DNA of 64,000 nucleotides from UBA6115 sp040776985 (GCA_040776985.1 JAXGZL010000002.1:310001-374000), one strand, 5' to 3'; counted from the first letter of the stretch, positions 33,843 to 42,575 are shown. Notes: generated by a model not told the origin, from the sequence alone. A program made the numbers and translations.

Positions 33843-35324
33843 TTATTTATGATACAGCTTGTGGGTCTGGTACCTGGGCTCGCAGGTGAGGTTGACGCCC
33901 AGGCGGCGGAAGACGTTTTCGTCCACGGCGGAGAGGATCACCGAGGTGTGCACCTCACAGCCCTTCAGCTTGGGCAGCTGGCTTAAGGCCAGGGCGGCGG
34001 ACTTGCTCTGGGAGGCGGTGATGGACAGGGCCACCAGGATCTCATCGGTGTGCAGGCGGGGGTTGTGGTTGCCCAGATAATTGAGCTTCAAATCCTGCAC
34101 CGGGCCAATCACCTCCGGCGGAATCAGCTTTTCCGCCTTGGGGATGCCGGCCAGGCGCTTTAAGGCGTTTAAAATCAGCGCGGCAGAGGCGCCCAGAAGG
34201 CTGGAGGTCTTCCCGGTGACGATCTCCCCACTGGGCAACTCAATCGCTGCCGCGGGCGCCCCGGTGCTGTCAGCCCGCTTTCTGCTGGCGGCGATCACCG
34301 GGCGGTCATCATCGCCCAATTTCAGCTGCTGCATCAGCATCTGCAGCTTCGCAACCTCTTCGTCGCCCACATTGCCGCGGCGCTGCTCGCACAGGCTGGT
34401 GTAGAGCCTGCGGATGACCTCCTGCTTGGCGGCGGCGTTTACCAGGGCTTCATCGGTGATGCACTGGCCCACCATGTTGACGCCCATGTCCGTGGGGCTG
34501 TGATAGGGCATCTCCCCCCAGATCCGCTCCAGCATGGTGCGCAAAATGGGAAAGACCTCGATGTCCCGGTTGTAGCTGACCGCGGGCACCTGATAGGCCT
34601 CCAGGTGGAAGGGGTCAAGGGAGTTCACATCCCCCAGGTCCACGGTGGCAGCCTCATAAGCCACGTTCACCGGGTGCTTGAGCGGCAGGTTCCAGATGGG
34701 GAAGGTTTCAAACTTGGCGTAGCCGGCCTTGATGCCCCGCTGATGCTCCTGATAGAGCTGGGACATGCACACCGCCATTTTTCCGCTGCCGGGGCCGGGG
34801 GCTGTCACCAGCACCAGGGGGCGGGTGGTTTCGATGAAGTCGTTTTTTCCAAAGCCCTTGTCGCTGACCACCAGGTCCACATTGCTGGGATAGCCCTCAA
34901 TCCAGTAGTGCAGGTAGACCTTGACCCCCTGGCTGCGCAGCTTCCGCCTGAACAGCTGGGCATGGCGCTGGTTGGTCCACTGGGTGATCACCACAGAGCC
35001 CACCTTCATCTGGGCGGCGTCAAAGGCGTCAATCAGGCGCAGCACATCCTGGTCGTAGGTGATGCCCAGGTCGCCCCGCACCTTGTTTTTTTCGATGTCA
35101 TCCGCACTGATGACCACGACGATCTCAATCTGATCCTTCAGCTTCCTGAGCATGGAGATTTTGCTGTCCGGCTGGAACCCCGGCAGCACCCGGGCTGCGT
35201 GGTTGTCATCAAACAGCTTGCCGCCCAACTCCAGGTACAGCTTGCCCCCAAATTGAGACACGCGCTCCATGATCTTTTCAGACTGGGTGCGCGTGTACAG
35301 GTCATGATCAAATCCGGTGCGCAT
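33843..35324 (-). CDS. DUF1846 family protein
   Basis: A 493-residue cytoplasmic protein of the DUF1846 family, whose structure is known but whose role is not. Hallmarks: GFDHDLYTRTQSEKIMERV, LELGGKLFDDNHAARVLPGF, ITQWTNQRHAQLFRRKL, and LVTAPGPGSGKMAVCMSQLY, a glycine-rich loop resembling a phosphate-binding site near residue 185. Length is normal for the family. The ATG at 35324 follows a GGGGGGAAG stretch. It has its own promoter and is followed closely by the ene-reductase gene. Confidence 0.94.
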   Translation of the reverse strand: MRTGFDHDLYTRTQSEKIMERVSQFGGKLYLELGGKLFDDNHAARVLPGFQPDSKISMLRKLKDQIEIVVVISADDIEKNKVRGDLGITYDQDVLRLIDAFDAAQMKVGSVVITQWTNQRHAQLFRRKLRSQGVKVYLHYWIEGYPSNVDLVVSDKGFGKNDFIETTRPLVLVTAPGPGSGKMAVCMSQLYQEHQRGIKAGYAKFETFPIWNLPLKHPVNVAYEAATVDLGDVNSLDPFHLEAYQVPAVSYNRDIEVFPILRTMLERIWGEMPYHSPTDMGVNMVGQCITDEALVNAAAKQEVIRRLYTSLCEQRRGNVGDEEVAKLQMLMQQLKLGDDDRPVIAASRKRADSTGAPAAAIELPSGEIVTGKTSSLLGASAALILNALKRLAGIPKAEKLIPPEVIGPVQDLKLNYLGNHNPRLHTDEILVALSITASQSKSAALALSQLPKLKGCEVHTSVILSAVDENVFRRLGVNLTCEPRYQTHKLYHK

Positions 35325-35405
35325 TTTTTTGCTTCCCCCCTTAACAAAAGGGCATCCAAGCCCTTCAATGCTCTGCCTGCCAATGGCTGATAAAATACAG
35401 AATCA

Positions 35406-35434
35406 ATTGTAGCGCAGGGGCAGGCGTTTGGCAA
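35406..35434 (-). promoter_or_regulatory. Candidate promoter of the DUF1846 gene
   Basis: On the minus strand: -35 TTGCCA, 17-bp spacer, -10 TACAAT. Confidence 0.6.
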
Positions 35435-35467
35435 GGCGGAGAGACGCGAAGAATGTTTGGAAAAACA

Positions 35468-35497
35468 TTGACAAACAAGGGTGAGACGGTGTAATAT
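35468..35497 (+). promoter_or_regulatory. Candidate promoter of the rpsL translation operon
   Basis: -35 TTGACA, 18-bp spacer, -10 TAATAT preceded by TG. It gives a leader of about 135 bases before rpsL. Confidence 0.65.
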
Positions 35498-35640
35498 GAT
35501 AAAGTTGCCTCTCATATGGGGTGCCATGGGCGCTCCGGAGACGGCCAACCATCACGCAGACTATATATTCCCATGGGTTGCGGGAATGTTATAGGAGGAA
35601 GCCTTTTAAAGCTTCCGAGCAAAAATCAGGAGGTGCTTCC
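35498..35640 (+). other. Untranslated leader of rpsL
   Basis: No gene is seen here, although the rpsL frame stays open upstream. The leader contains a GGAAGC/GCTTCC hairpin near 35597-35616 and ends with AGGAGGTGC before the rpsL ATG. It may take part in ribosomal-protein feedback, but no known leader motif is recognised. Confidence 0.4.
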
Positions 35641-36015
35641 ATGCCCACGATCAATCAATTGATCCGAAAGGGAAGGAAAAAAGTAGTCAACAAGTCCGAT
35701 GCGCCTATCCTGCAGGGATGTCCGCAAAAGCGCGGCGTGTGCCTGTCTGTGAAGACCACCACGCCTAAGAAGCCCAACTCGGCTCTGCGCAAAATTGCCA
35801 GGATCCGCCTGACCAACCAGTATGAGGGCACTTGCTACATACCCGGTATCGGTCACAACCTGCAGGAGCATAGTGTGGTATTGATCCGCGGCGGCCGCGT
35901 GCGCGACCTGCCCGGCGTCCGGTATCACATCGTCCGCGGCGCCTTGGATACGGCTGGTGTTGCCAAGCGCAACCAGGGCCGCTCCCTGTACGGCGCAAAA
36001 CGCCCCAAGAAATAA
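35641..36015 (+). CDS. rpsL: 30S ribosomal protein S12 with Arg at residue 88
   Basis: A 124-residue S12, part of the decoding centre of the small subunit. Start ATG 35641 (MPTINQLIRKGR) follows CAGGAGG. The conserved loop TPKKPNSALRK keeps Lys43, but the second loop reads RGGRVRDLPGVRYH, with Arg88 where most bacteria have Lys. Lys-to-Arg at this site is a known streptomycin-resistance change in E. coli and mycobacteria. The codon is CGC, not a lysine codon. First gene of rpsL-rpsG-fusA-tuf. Confidence 0.98.
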   Translation: MPTINQLIRKGRKKVVNKSDAPILQGCPQKRGVCLSVKTTTPKKPNSALRKIARIRLTNQYEGTCYIPGIGHNLQEHSVVLIRGGRVRDLPGVRYHIVRGALDTAGVAKRNQGRSLYGAKRPKK

Positions 36016-36185
36016 CCTGTTGGCCGGGATCGCCCGGGAAGGCTTTGGCGCCCTTCATGGTCCTCCGCTTGGAACTGCGGGGCAAACCGGAAGCAGCCAG
36101 GGACAACCGGGAGCCTGAGGGCAGGCCGCCATGCTGGGCAGCCTGGGGGACCGGCTAGAACACAAACATTATTAGGAGGGAAGTT
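36016..36185 (+). other. GC-rich spacer between rpsL and rpsG, possible structured leader
   Basis: A 170-base gap, long for an rpsL-rpsG spacer in Gram-positive bacteria. It contains CCGGG/CCCGG at about 36022-36036 and several further complementary GC blocks, ending in TTAGGAGGG before the rpsG ATG. No coding frame is convincing. It could be an S7-type regulatory leader; not recognised. Confidence 0.3.
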
Positions 36186-36656
36186 ATGCCCCGTCGTGGA
36201 TTTATCCCCAAGCGCGAGGTGCTGCCGGATCCCATCTATGGGACCACGATTGTCACCAAGCTCATCAATCAGATCATGCTGGACGGCAAGCGCGGCGTCG
36301 CGCAAGGCGTCTGTTATTCCGCTTTTGACATGGTGAAGGAAAAGACCGGCAAGGAGCCGGGAGATGTCTTCCAGGAAGCGCTCAACAACATCCTACCCCA
36401 GTTGGAAGTGAAGGCCCGCCGCGTGGGCGGCGCCACCTACCAGGTGCCCATCGAGATCAGGCCGGAGCGCCGCCAGACCCTGGCGCTGCGCTGGCTGGTG
36501 GAATTCAGCCGCAAGCGCGGTGAGAAGACCATGGCCGAACGCCTGGCCGGCGAGGTGATGGACGCTGCCAACAACACCGGCAACGCCGTCCGCCGCAAGG
36601 AAGAGATGCACCGCATGGCCGAGGCCAACAAGGCCTTTGCCCATTACCGCTGGTAA
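36186..36656 (+). CDS. rpsG: 30S ribosomal protein S7
   Basis: A 156-residue S7, a primary 16S rRNA-binding protein that organises the small-subunit head. Typical length and sequence: PRRGFIPKREVLPDPIYG at the start, DGKRGVAQGVCYSAFDMVKE, VGGATYQVPIEIRPERRQTL and RRKEEMHRMAEANKAFAHYRW at the end. TTAGGAGGG precedes the ATG. It is separated from fusA by 54 bases. Confidence 0.98.
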   Translation: MPRRGFIPKREVLPDPIYGTTIVTKLINQIMLDGKRGVAQGVCYSAFDMVKEKTGKEPGDVFQEALNNILPQLEVKARRVGGATYQVPIEIRPERRQTLALRWLVEFSRKRGEKTMAERLAGEVMDAANNTGNAVRRKEEMHRMAEANKAFAHYRW

Positions 36657-36710
36657 AGACAAGAAGAGGGTATCCCCCTCAACGCTGTTAACAAGGAGAA
36701 ACACAAGCAC

Positions 36711-38777
36711 ATGCCCAGAAATCATCCGCTGGAGATGGTGCGCAACATCGGCATCATGGCCCATATTGATGCCGGCAAAACCACCACGAGCGAACGGATC
36801 CTGTACTACACCGGCCGTGTGCACCGCATGGGGGAAACCCATGAGGGCGGTGCCACCATGGACTGGATGGAGCAGGAGAAGGAGCGTGGCATCACCATCA
36901 CTTCCGCGGCGACCACAGCCATGTGGAAGGGTCACAACATCAACATCATCGATACCCCAGGCCATGTGGACTTCACTGTGGAGGTCGAGCGCTCCCTGCG
37001 TGTGCTGGACGGCGCCGTCGCTGTTTTCTGTGCCAAGGGCGGGGTGGAGCCCCAGAGTGAAACCGTCTGGAAACAAGCCAACAAGTATCATGTGCCCCGG
37101 ATGGCCTACATCAACAAGATGGACATCATGGGGGCGGACTTCTACCATGTGGTGGACATGATCAACGACCGGCTTTCCGCCAACGGGGTGCCGATTCAGC
37201 TGCCCATCGGCAAGGAAGCCGATTTCAAAGGCATCATCGACCTGATCCGGATGAAGGCTGAAGTCTATTACGATGACGACGGCAAGGACATCCGCGAGGA
37301 AGAGATTCCGGAGGAAATGCGCGCCATTTCAGAGGAGTACCGCGTGAAGCTGCTGGACGCAGTGGTGGGCTCTGACGAAGGGCTGATGGAAAAGTACTTC
37401 GAAGGCGAGGAAATCACCGAGGAGGACCTGCACACCGCCATCCGAAAGGCGACGGTGAAGGGCGACATGACGCCCGTGCTCTGCGGCACCTCCTACCGGA
37501 ACAAGGGGGTTCAGCCGCTGCTGGACGCGATCTGCGCCTACATGCCCTCCCCCCTGGACATCCCCTCCATCACCGGGACGGATCCCAAAACCGGTGAGGC
37601 GGTGGAGCGTCACCCCAGCGACGAGGAGCCCTTCTCCGCGCTGGCCTTCAAGATTGCCGTGGACCCCTTTGTGGGCAAGCTGGCTTTCTTCCGGGTGTAC
37701 TCCGGTTCTGTTTCCGCCAACTCCTATACCTATAACTCAAGCAAGGGCAAGCGGGAGCGCTTCAGCCGCATCCTGCGCATGCACTCCAACCACCGGGAGG
37801 ATGTGGACACCGTCTACACCGGCGATATCGCGGCGGCAGTGGGTCTGAAGGACACCGTCACCGGAGATACCCTGTGCGATGACAAGGCCCCCATCGTCCT
37901 TGAGAAGCTGGAGTTCCCGGACCCTGTGATCCGGGTTGCGATTGAGCCCAAAACCAAGGCTGGCCAGGAACGGCTCAGCAATGCCCTCCTCCGCCTGTCG
38001 GAAGAGGATCCCACCTTCAAGGCCTACACCGATCAGGAAACCGGACAGACCATCATCGCCGGCATGGGTGAACTCCACCTGGAGATCATCGTGGACCGGA
38101 TGATGCGGGAGTTCCGCGTGGAAGCGACGGTGGGCAAGCCTCAGGTGGCCTACCGGGAGACCATCCGCAAGACCGCCAGGGGCGAGGGACGCCATGTCAA
38201 ACAGACCGGCGGCCACGGCCAGTATGGCCACTGCGTGATCGAGCTGAGCCCCGCCGAGCCCGGCGAAGGCTACAGCTTCGACAACCAGATCGTGGGCGGC
38301 GTGATCCCCAGGGAGTTCATCTCACCCATTGACGCCGGCATCCAGGAGGCGGCCCAGTCGGGCATCCTGGCAGGCTATGAGGTGGTTGACTTCAAGGTGG
38401 CCCTGGTGGACGGTTCCTACCACGATGTGGACTCCTCTGAAATGGCCTTCAAGATCGCAGGCTCCATGGCCTTTAAGGACGCCATGAAGAAAGCCAGCAG
38501 CGTGCTGCTGGAGCCTGTGATGAAGGTGGAGGTCATCGTGCCCGATCAGTACATGGGCGATGTCATCGGTGACCTGAGCTCACGGCGTGGCCGCATTGAA
38601 ACCTATGAAGCCCGCCTGGGCGACCAGGTGATCCACTCCTTTGTGCCCCTGAGCGAGATGTTCGGCTATGCCACCAACCTGCGCAGCCGCACCCAGGGCC
38701 GGGGCATGTTCACGATGGAGTTTGACCACTACGAGGAAGTGCCCAAGAACATTGCCGAGAAGATCATCGGCCATTAA
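36711..38777 (+). CDS. fusA: Elongation factor G
   Basis: A 688-residue translocase GTPase. G1 is AHIDAGKTTTSERIL, switch II DTPGHVDF, G4 INKMD. Domain IV (about residues 475-600) has the GGHGQYGHC loop and RGRIETYEARLGD. Length is normal for EF-G1. Start ATG 36711 is preceded by AAGGAGAAA. It lies 54 bases after rpsG and 40 bases before tuf, in the classical str order. Confidence 0.98.
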   Translation: MPRNHPLEMVRNIGIMAHIDAGKTTTSERILYYTGRVHRMGETHEGGATMDWMEQEKERGITITSAATTAMWKGHNINIIDTPGHVDFTVEVERSLRVLDGAVAVFCAKGGVEPQSETVWKQANKYHVPRMAYINKMDIMGADFYHVVDMINDRLSANGVPIQLPIGKEADFKGIIDLIRMKAEVYYDDDGKDIREEEIPEEMRAISEEYRVKLLDAVVGSDEGLMEKYFEGEEITEEDLHTAIRKATVKGDMTPVLCGTSYRNKGVQPLLDAICAYMPSPLDIPSITGTDPKTGEAVERHPSDEEPFSALAFKIAVDPFVGKLAFFRVYSGSVSANSYTYNSSKGKRERFSRILRMHSNHREDVDTVYTGDIAAAVGLKDTVTGDTLCDDKAPIVLEKLEFPDPVIRVAIEPKTKAGQERLSNALLRLSEEDPTFKAYTDQETGQTIIAGMGELHLEIIVDRMMREFRVEATVGKPQVAYRETIRKTARGEGRHVKQTGGHGQYGHCVIELSPAEPGEGYSFDNQIVGGVIPREFISPIDAGIQEAAQSGILAGYEVVDFKVALVDGSYHDVDSSEMAFKIAGSMAFKDAMKKASSVLLEPVMKVEVIVPDQYMGDVIGDLSSRRGRIETYEARLGDQVIHSFVPLSEMFGYATNLRSRTQGRGMFTMEFDHYEEVPKNIAEKIIGH

Positions 38778-38817
38778 CGAAACAATATCGCACAAGCGAT
38801 CCTAAGGAGGAAAACCC

Positions 38818-40032
38818 ATGGCAAAGCAAAAATTTGAGCGCACCAAGCCGCACGTCAACATCGGCACGATCGGTCACGTAGACCATGGCAAGACGACCCT
38901 GACGGCAGCCATCACGATGGTGCTGGCAAACGCCGGCCACGCCCAGGCGATGGCCTATGACCAGATTGACAAGGCGCCTGAAGAGAAAGCCCGCGGCATA
39001 ACGATCAACACCTCCCACGTGGAGTATGAGACAGACAACCGCCACTACGCGCATGTGGACTGCCCCGGCCATGCTGACTATGTGAAGAACATGATCACCG
39101 GCGCTGCGCAGATGGACGGCGCGATCCTGCTGGTGTCCGCTCCCGACGGCCCCATGCCCCAGACCCGTGAGCACATCCTGCTTGCCCGTCAGGTTGGCGT
39201 GCCCTCCATCGTGGTCTTCATGAACAAGACCGACCTGATGGACGACGAAGAGCTGCTGGAGCTGGTTGAGATGGAAGTGCGTGAGCTGCTCAGCGCCTAC
39301 GACTTCCCCGGCGACGACACCCCGATCATCAAGGGCAGCGCCCTCAAAGCGCTGGAGTACATGCAGAAGGATGGCTCCGACCCGAAGAACGCTCCTGAGT
39401 GCGCGTGCATTTTCGAGCTGATGGACGCGGTTGACAGCTTTATCCCGACCCCTGCCCGCGCGGTGGATCGTCCCTTCCTGATGCCTGTTGAAGACGTGTT
39501 TTCCATCACCGGCCGCGGCACCGTGGCCACAGGCCGTGTCGAGCGCGGTGAGGTGAAGGTTTCTGACAACGTTGAGATCGTAGGCCTGATGGAAAAACCC
39601 CGCACCGTGGTTGTGACAGGTGTTGAGATGTTCCACAAGCTGCTGGACAAGGCAGAAGCGGGCGACAACATCGGCGCCCTGCTGCGCGGCGTGCAGCGCA
39701 CGGAGATCGAGCGCGGCCAGGTGCTGGCAAAGCCCGGCTCCATCAAGGCGCACACCCACTTCTTCAGCGAAGTGTACGTACTGACCAAGGAAGAAGGCGG
39801 CCGTCATACGCCCTTCTTCAACGGCTATCGCCCGCAGTTCTATTTCCGGACAACGGACGTGACCGGCTCCATCAAGATGCCCGAAGGCGTTGAGATGGTG
39901 ATGCCCGGTGACAACGTGCAGATGGAAGTGGAATTGATCACGCCCATCGCCATCGAGCAGGGCCTGCGTTTCGCCATCCGCGAGGGCGGCCACACGGTGG
40001 GCTCCGGCGCCGTGGCTCGGGTCATCGAGTAA
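38818..40032 (+). CDS. tuf: Elongation factor Tu
   Basis: A 404-residue GTPase delivering aminoacyl-tRNA to the ribosome. G1 GHVDHGKTT, switch II DCPGHADY, G4 NKTD and G5 GSALKALE are intact. The protein is a few residues longer than many EF-Tu, with DGSDPKNAPECACIFELMDA in the domain 1/2 linker region. TAAGGAGGAAAA precedes the ATG. Followed after 44 bases by rpmG, so the str genes run directly into the secE-nusG group. Confidence 0.98.
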   Translation: MAKQKFERTKPHVNIGTIGHVDHGKTTLTAAITMVLANAGHAQAMAYDQIDKAPEEKARGITINTSHVEYETDNRHYAHVDCPGHADYVKNMITGAAQMDGAILLVSAPDGPMPQTREHILLARQVGVPSIVVFMNKTDLMDDEELLELVEMEVRELLSAYDFPGDDTPIIKGSALKALEYMQKDGSDPKNAPECACIFELMDAVDSFIPTPARAVDRPFLMPVEDVFSITGRGTVATGRVERGEVKVSDNVEIVGLMEKPRTVVVTGVEMFHKLLDKAEAGDNIGALLRGVQRTEIERGQVLAKPGSIKAHTHFFSEVYVLTKEEGGRHTPFFNGYRPQFYFRTTDVTGSIKMPEGVEMVMPGDNVQMEVELITPIAIEQGLRFAIREGGHTVGSGAVARVIE

Positions 40033-40076
40033 TCAAAGCCCCAAGCGGCTTTCCGACACAAAGAGAGGTGTAAGCA

Positions 40077-40241
40077 ATGGCAGTTAAGGAAGCGCGCGCC
40101 AACATCGTGCTTGCCTGCAACGAGTGCAAGCAGCGCAACTATAACACCAAGAAAAACAAGAAGAACAACCCCGAGCGCATTGAGCTGAGCAAATATTGCA
40201 GGTTCTGCAAGAAGCACACAGCGCATCGCGAGACGAGGTAA
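40077..40241 (+). CDS. rpmG: 50S ribosomal protein L33, zinc-binding form
   Basis: A 54-residue L33. It keeps both cysteine pairs, CNEC at residues 14-17 and CRFC at 41-44, so it is the zinc-binding (C+) form. Start ATG 40077 follows GAGAGGTG. It lies five bases before secE, the standard rpmG-secE-nusG order. Given a zinc-starvation regulator elsewhere in the window, a zinc-free L33 paralogue might exist outside the window, but none is seen here. Confidence 0.96.
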   Translation: MAVKEARANIVLACNECKQRNYNTKKNKKNNPERIELSKYCRFCKKHTAHRETR

Positions 40242-40246
40242 GGGAC

Positions 40247-40525
40247 ATGGCAGACGAAAAAAGCGTCCGCAAGGTGGATAAGAACGCGAAACCGGGCTTT
40301 CCCGCCCGCGCGGCCAGTTTCATCAAGCGCCTGCCCGGGCTGATCGTTCAGCCCTTCAAGAACACCTGGCGTGAGCTGAAGAAAGTCACCTGGCCCACGC
40401 GCAAGGACCTGGTCAACTACACCATGATCGTGCTGGCCTTCATGGCCTTCATGGGCGTTGTGATTGGCCTGCTGGACATGGGTTCATCCGCCCTGGTGTC
40501 ATTGCTTGCCAGTTGGGCTGGATGA
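40247..40525 (+). CDS. secE: Preprotein translocase subunit SecE
   Basis: A 92-residue SecE, essential partner of SecY. Residues 1-40 are charged and cytoplasmic, the motif WRELKKVTWPTRKDL (about 42-56) is the family hallmark, followed by one transmembrane helix and a short tail. Start ATG 40247 is chosen because it begins five bases after rpmG with GAGGTAAGGGA upstream; upstream in-frame sequence overlaps rpmG. Confidence 0.96.
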   Translation: MADEKSVRKVDKNAKPGFPARAASFIKRLPGLIVQPFKNTWRELKKVTWPTRKDLVNYTMIVLAFMAFMGVVIGLLDMGSSALVSLLASWAG

Positions 40526-40544
40526 GACAGGAGACTGAAGGATC

Positions 40545-41093
40545 ATGCCTGAAAAGGAAGTAAACCAAACAGCTGACACTGCCCAGTGGTATGTGGTGCA
40601 TACCTACTCCGGCTATGAGAACAAGGTGAAGGACAACCTTGAGAAAGCGGCCGAGAACAACCGCATGCAGCACCTCATCCAGGAGGTGGCGGTGCCCACT
40701 GAGGAAGTGGCCGAGATCAAAAACGGCAAGCGCGTCATCACCCAGCACAAAACCTTTCCGGGTTATGTGCTGGTGAAGATGATCATCACCAGCGAGTCCT
40801 GGTATGTGGTGCGCAACACCCGCGGGGTGACGGGCTTTGTAGGCCCGGAGAGCAAGCCCGTGCCGCTGACGGAAGCGGAGGTTGAGGTGATGATGAACAG
40901 TCAGCCTCAGGCCGAAGCGACCAAGCTGGTGGTGGGTGAGGAAGTGCGTATTCTTTCAGGCCCGCTTGAGAACTTCACCGGCGTTGTGGAAGCGCTGGAC
41001 GTGGTGCGCGGCAAGTTGCAGGTGAAGGTCAAGATGTTCCTGGGCCGGGAAATGCAGGTGGAGATCGATCTCGACCAGGCCGAAAAGGTCTGA
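40545..41093 (+). CDS. nusG: Transcription termination/antitermination protein NusG
   Basis: A 182-residue NusG with N-terminal NGN domain (WYVVHTYSGYENKVKDNLE, FPGYVLVKM, TRGVTGFVG) and C-terminal KOW domain (GEEVRILSGPLENFTGVVE). It binds RNA polymerase and links transcription to translation. Normal length. It lies 19 bases after secE and before rplK, the conserved order. Confidence 0.98.
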   Translation: MPEKEVNQTADTAQWYVVHTYSGYENKVKDNLEKAAENNRMQHLIQEVAVPTEEVAEIKNGKRVITQHKTFPGYVLVKMIITSESWYVVRNTRGVTGFVGPESKPVPLTEAEVEVMMNSQPQAEATKLVVGEEVRILSGPLENFTGVVEALDVVRGKLQVKVKMFLGREMQVEIDLDQAEKV

Positions 41094-41170
41094 TCCGGGC
41101 AACCTGATCAGGCTGAGTGGGAGGCGCGCAAGCGCCGCCTGACCACATTATGTAAAAAGGAGCCAAAACG

Positions 41171-41596
41171 ATGGCAAAGAAAGTCATGGCGATTATCAAA
41201 CTGCAGGTGAATGCTGCCAAGGCAACCCCTGCGCCGCCCATTGGCCCGGCTCTGGGCCAGCATGGCGTGAACATCCCCGGGTTCTGCAAGGAATTCAATG
41301 ACCGCACTGCCAAGCAGGCAGGGCTGATCATCCCGGTGGTGATCACCGTGTACGCGGATCGTTCCTTTACCTTTATCACCAAGACGCCGCCAGCCTCCGT
41401 GCTGATCAAAAAGGCGCTGGGGATTGAGAAGGGCAGCGATCAGCCCAACAAGAACAAGGTGGCCAAGCTGACCCAGGATCAAGTCCGCGAAATCGCCACC
41501 ACCAAAATGCCTGACCTGAACGCAGCCAGCATTGAGGCTGCCATGAACATGGTCAAGGGCACTGCCCGCAGCATGGGCGTCACGGTCGAGGAATAA
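41171..41596 (+). CDS. rplK: 50S ribosomal protein L11
   Basis: A 141-residue L11, part of the GTPase-associated centre together with 23S rRNA. Hallmarks: IKLQVNAAKATPAPPIGPAL, QHGVNIPGFCKEFN and KMPDLNAASIEAAMNMVKGT. AAAAAGGAG precedes the ATG. The 77-base gap after nusG holds a small GGCGC/GCGCC hairpin near 41121-41136. Confidence 0.98.
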   Translation: MAKKVMAIIKLQVNAAKATPAPPIGPALGQHGVNIPGFCKEFNDRTAKQAGLIIPVVITVYADRSFTFITKTPPASVLIKKALGIEKGSDQPNKNKVAKLTQDQVREIATTKMPDLNAASIEAAMNMVKGTARSMGVTVEE

Positions 41597-41646
41597 GGAG
41601 ATTGTGGGAGGACAATGCGCCGTTATAACCACAAGGAGGTACTAAT

Positions 41647-42336
41647 ATGAAACGCGGAAAAAAATACCTGGAATCAAAAAAGCTGATTGATGATACCAAG
41701 CTCTATGACCCGGCCGAGGCGATTGCCTTGGTGAAGCAGACTGGCAAGGCCAAGTTTGACGAGACGGTGGAGCTTTCCATCCGTCTGGGCGTTGACCCCC
41801 GTCACGCGGACCAGCAGGTGCGCGGCGCGGTGGTGCTGCCCCATGGCACCGGCAGGACCGTTCGGGTGCTGGTGTTTGCCAAGGCTGACAAGGCCGAGGA
41901 AGCCCGGGCTGCAGGCGCCGACTATGTGGGCGACGATGACCTGGTGGATAAGATCAAGAACGAGAACTGGTTTGACTTTGATGTCTGCGTGGCCACCCCT
42001 GACATGATGGGCGTGGTGGGCAAGATTGGCCGCATCCTGGGCCCCAAGGGCCTGATGCCAAACCCCAAGTCCGGCACAGTCACCCCGGACGTGACCAAGG
42101 CCATCACCGACATCAAAAGCGGTAAGGTGGAGTACCGGATCGACAAGACCGCCATCGCCCATTGCCCCATCGGCAAGGTGTCCTTTGAAGAGGAAAAGCT
42201 GGTGGAGAACCTGAACGCGCTGATGTTCGCCGTTATCAAGGCGAAACCCGCATCCGCCAAGGGTGTCTACCTGCGCTCTTTGTATCTGAGCACCACCATG
42301 GGCCCCTCCATCCGCCTGAATCCCCTGAAGTTCTAA
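41647..42336 (+). CDS. rplA: 50S ribosomal protein L1
   Basis: A 229-residue L1, the stalk protein, and in many bacteria a translational repressor of its own operon. Hallmarks: FDETVELSIRLGVDPRHADQ, GKIGRILGPKGLMPNPKSGT and GKVEYRIDKTAI. CAAGGAGG precedes the ATG. The operon ends here with a strong terminator; rplJ and rplL, which usually follow, are not present. Confidence 0.98.
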   Translation: MKRGKKYLESKKLIDDTKLYDPAEAIALVKQTGKAKFDETVELSIRLGVDPRHADQQVRGAVVLPHGTGRTVRVLVFAKADKAEEARAAGADYVGDDDLVDKIKNENWFDFDVCVATPDMMGVVGKIGRILGPKGLMPNPKSGTVTPDVTKAITDIKSGKVEYRIDKTAIAHCPIGKVSFEEEKLVENLNALMFAVIKAKPASAKGVYLRSLYLSTTMGPSIRLNPLKF

Positions 42337-42350
42337 TCGTTTACACCTCA

Positions 42351-42381
42351 AAACCCCCATGCCAGCGCGGCATGGGGGTTT
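42351..42381 (+). terminator. Terminator after rplA
   Basis: Perfect 13-bp stem AAACCCCCATGCC/GGCATGGGGGTTT with a five-base loop, ending in TTT, 14 bases after the rplA stop. Confidence 0.85.
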
Positions 42382-42389
42382 AAGCATGT

Positions 42390-42562
42390 CGCCAAAGTGT
42401 CTGCGGACACTTTGGCGTTTGGGAGGAACGGGCATTTTCGCTTGGGAGCGCGCTCCCGGTCAGCGAAAATGCAAGGAATGCATTGCTGCGCAATGCCCCG
42501 TCCGCCCGGCAAAGCCGGGCGATACGATTTCACTCAGAGGGCTGTGCCCTCTGAAACGCCCC
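42390..42562 (+). repeat. Five-hairpin intergenic repeat, copy 1
   Basis: A run of five hairpins: A (42390-42417, CGCCAAAGTGTC/GACACTTTGGCG), B (GCATTTTCGCT/AGCGAAAATGC with an inner GGGAGC/GCTCCC), C (GCATTGC/GCAATGC), D (CGCCCGGC/GCCGGGCG) and E (42534-42554, TCAGAGGGC/GCCCTCTGA). The same order occurs in the opposite orientation at 60019-60192. No coding frame is convincing. It begins eight bases after the rplA terminator. Confidence 0.85.
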
Positions 42563-42575
42563 ATTAAAAAAGTTA

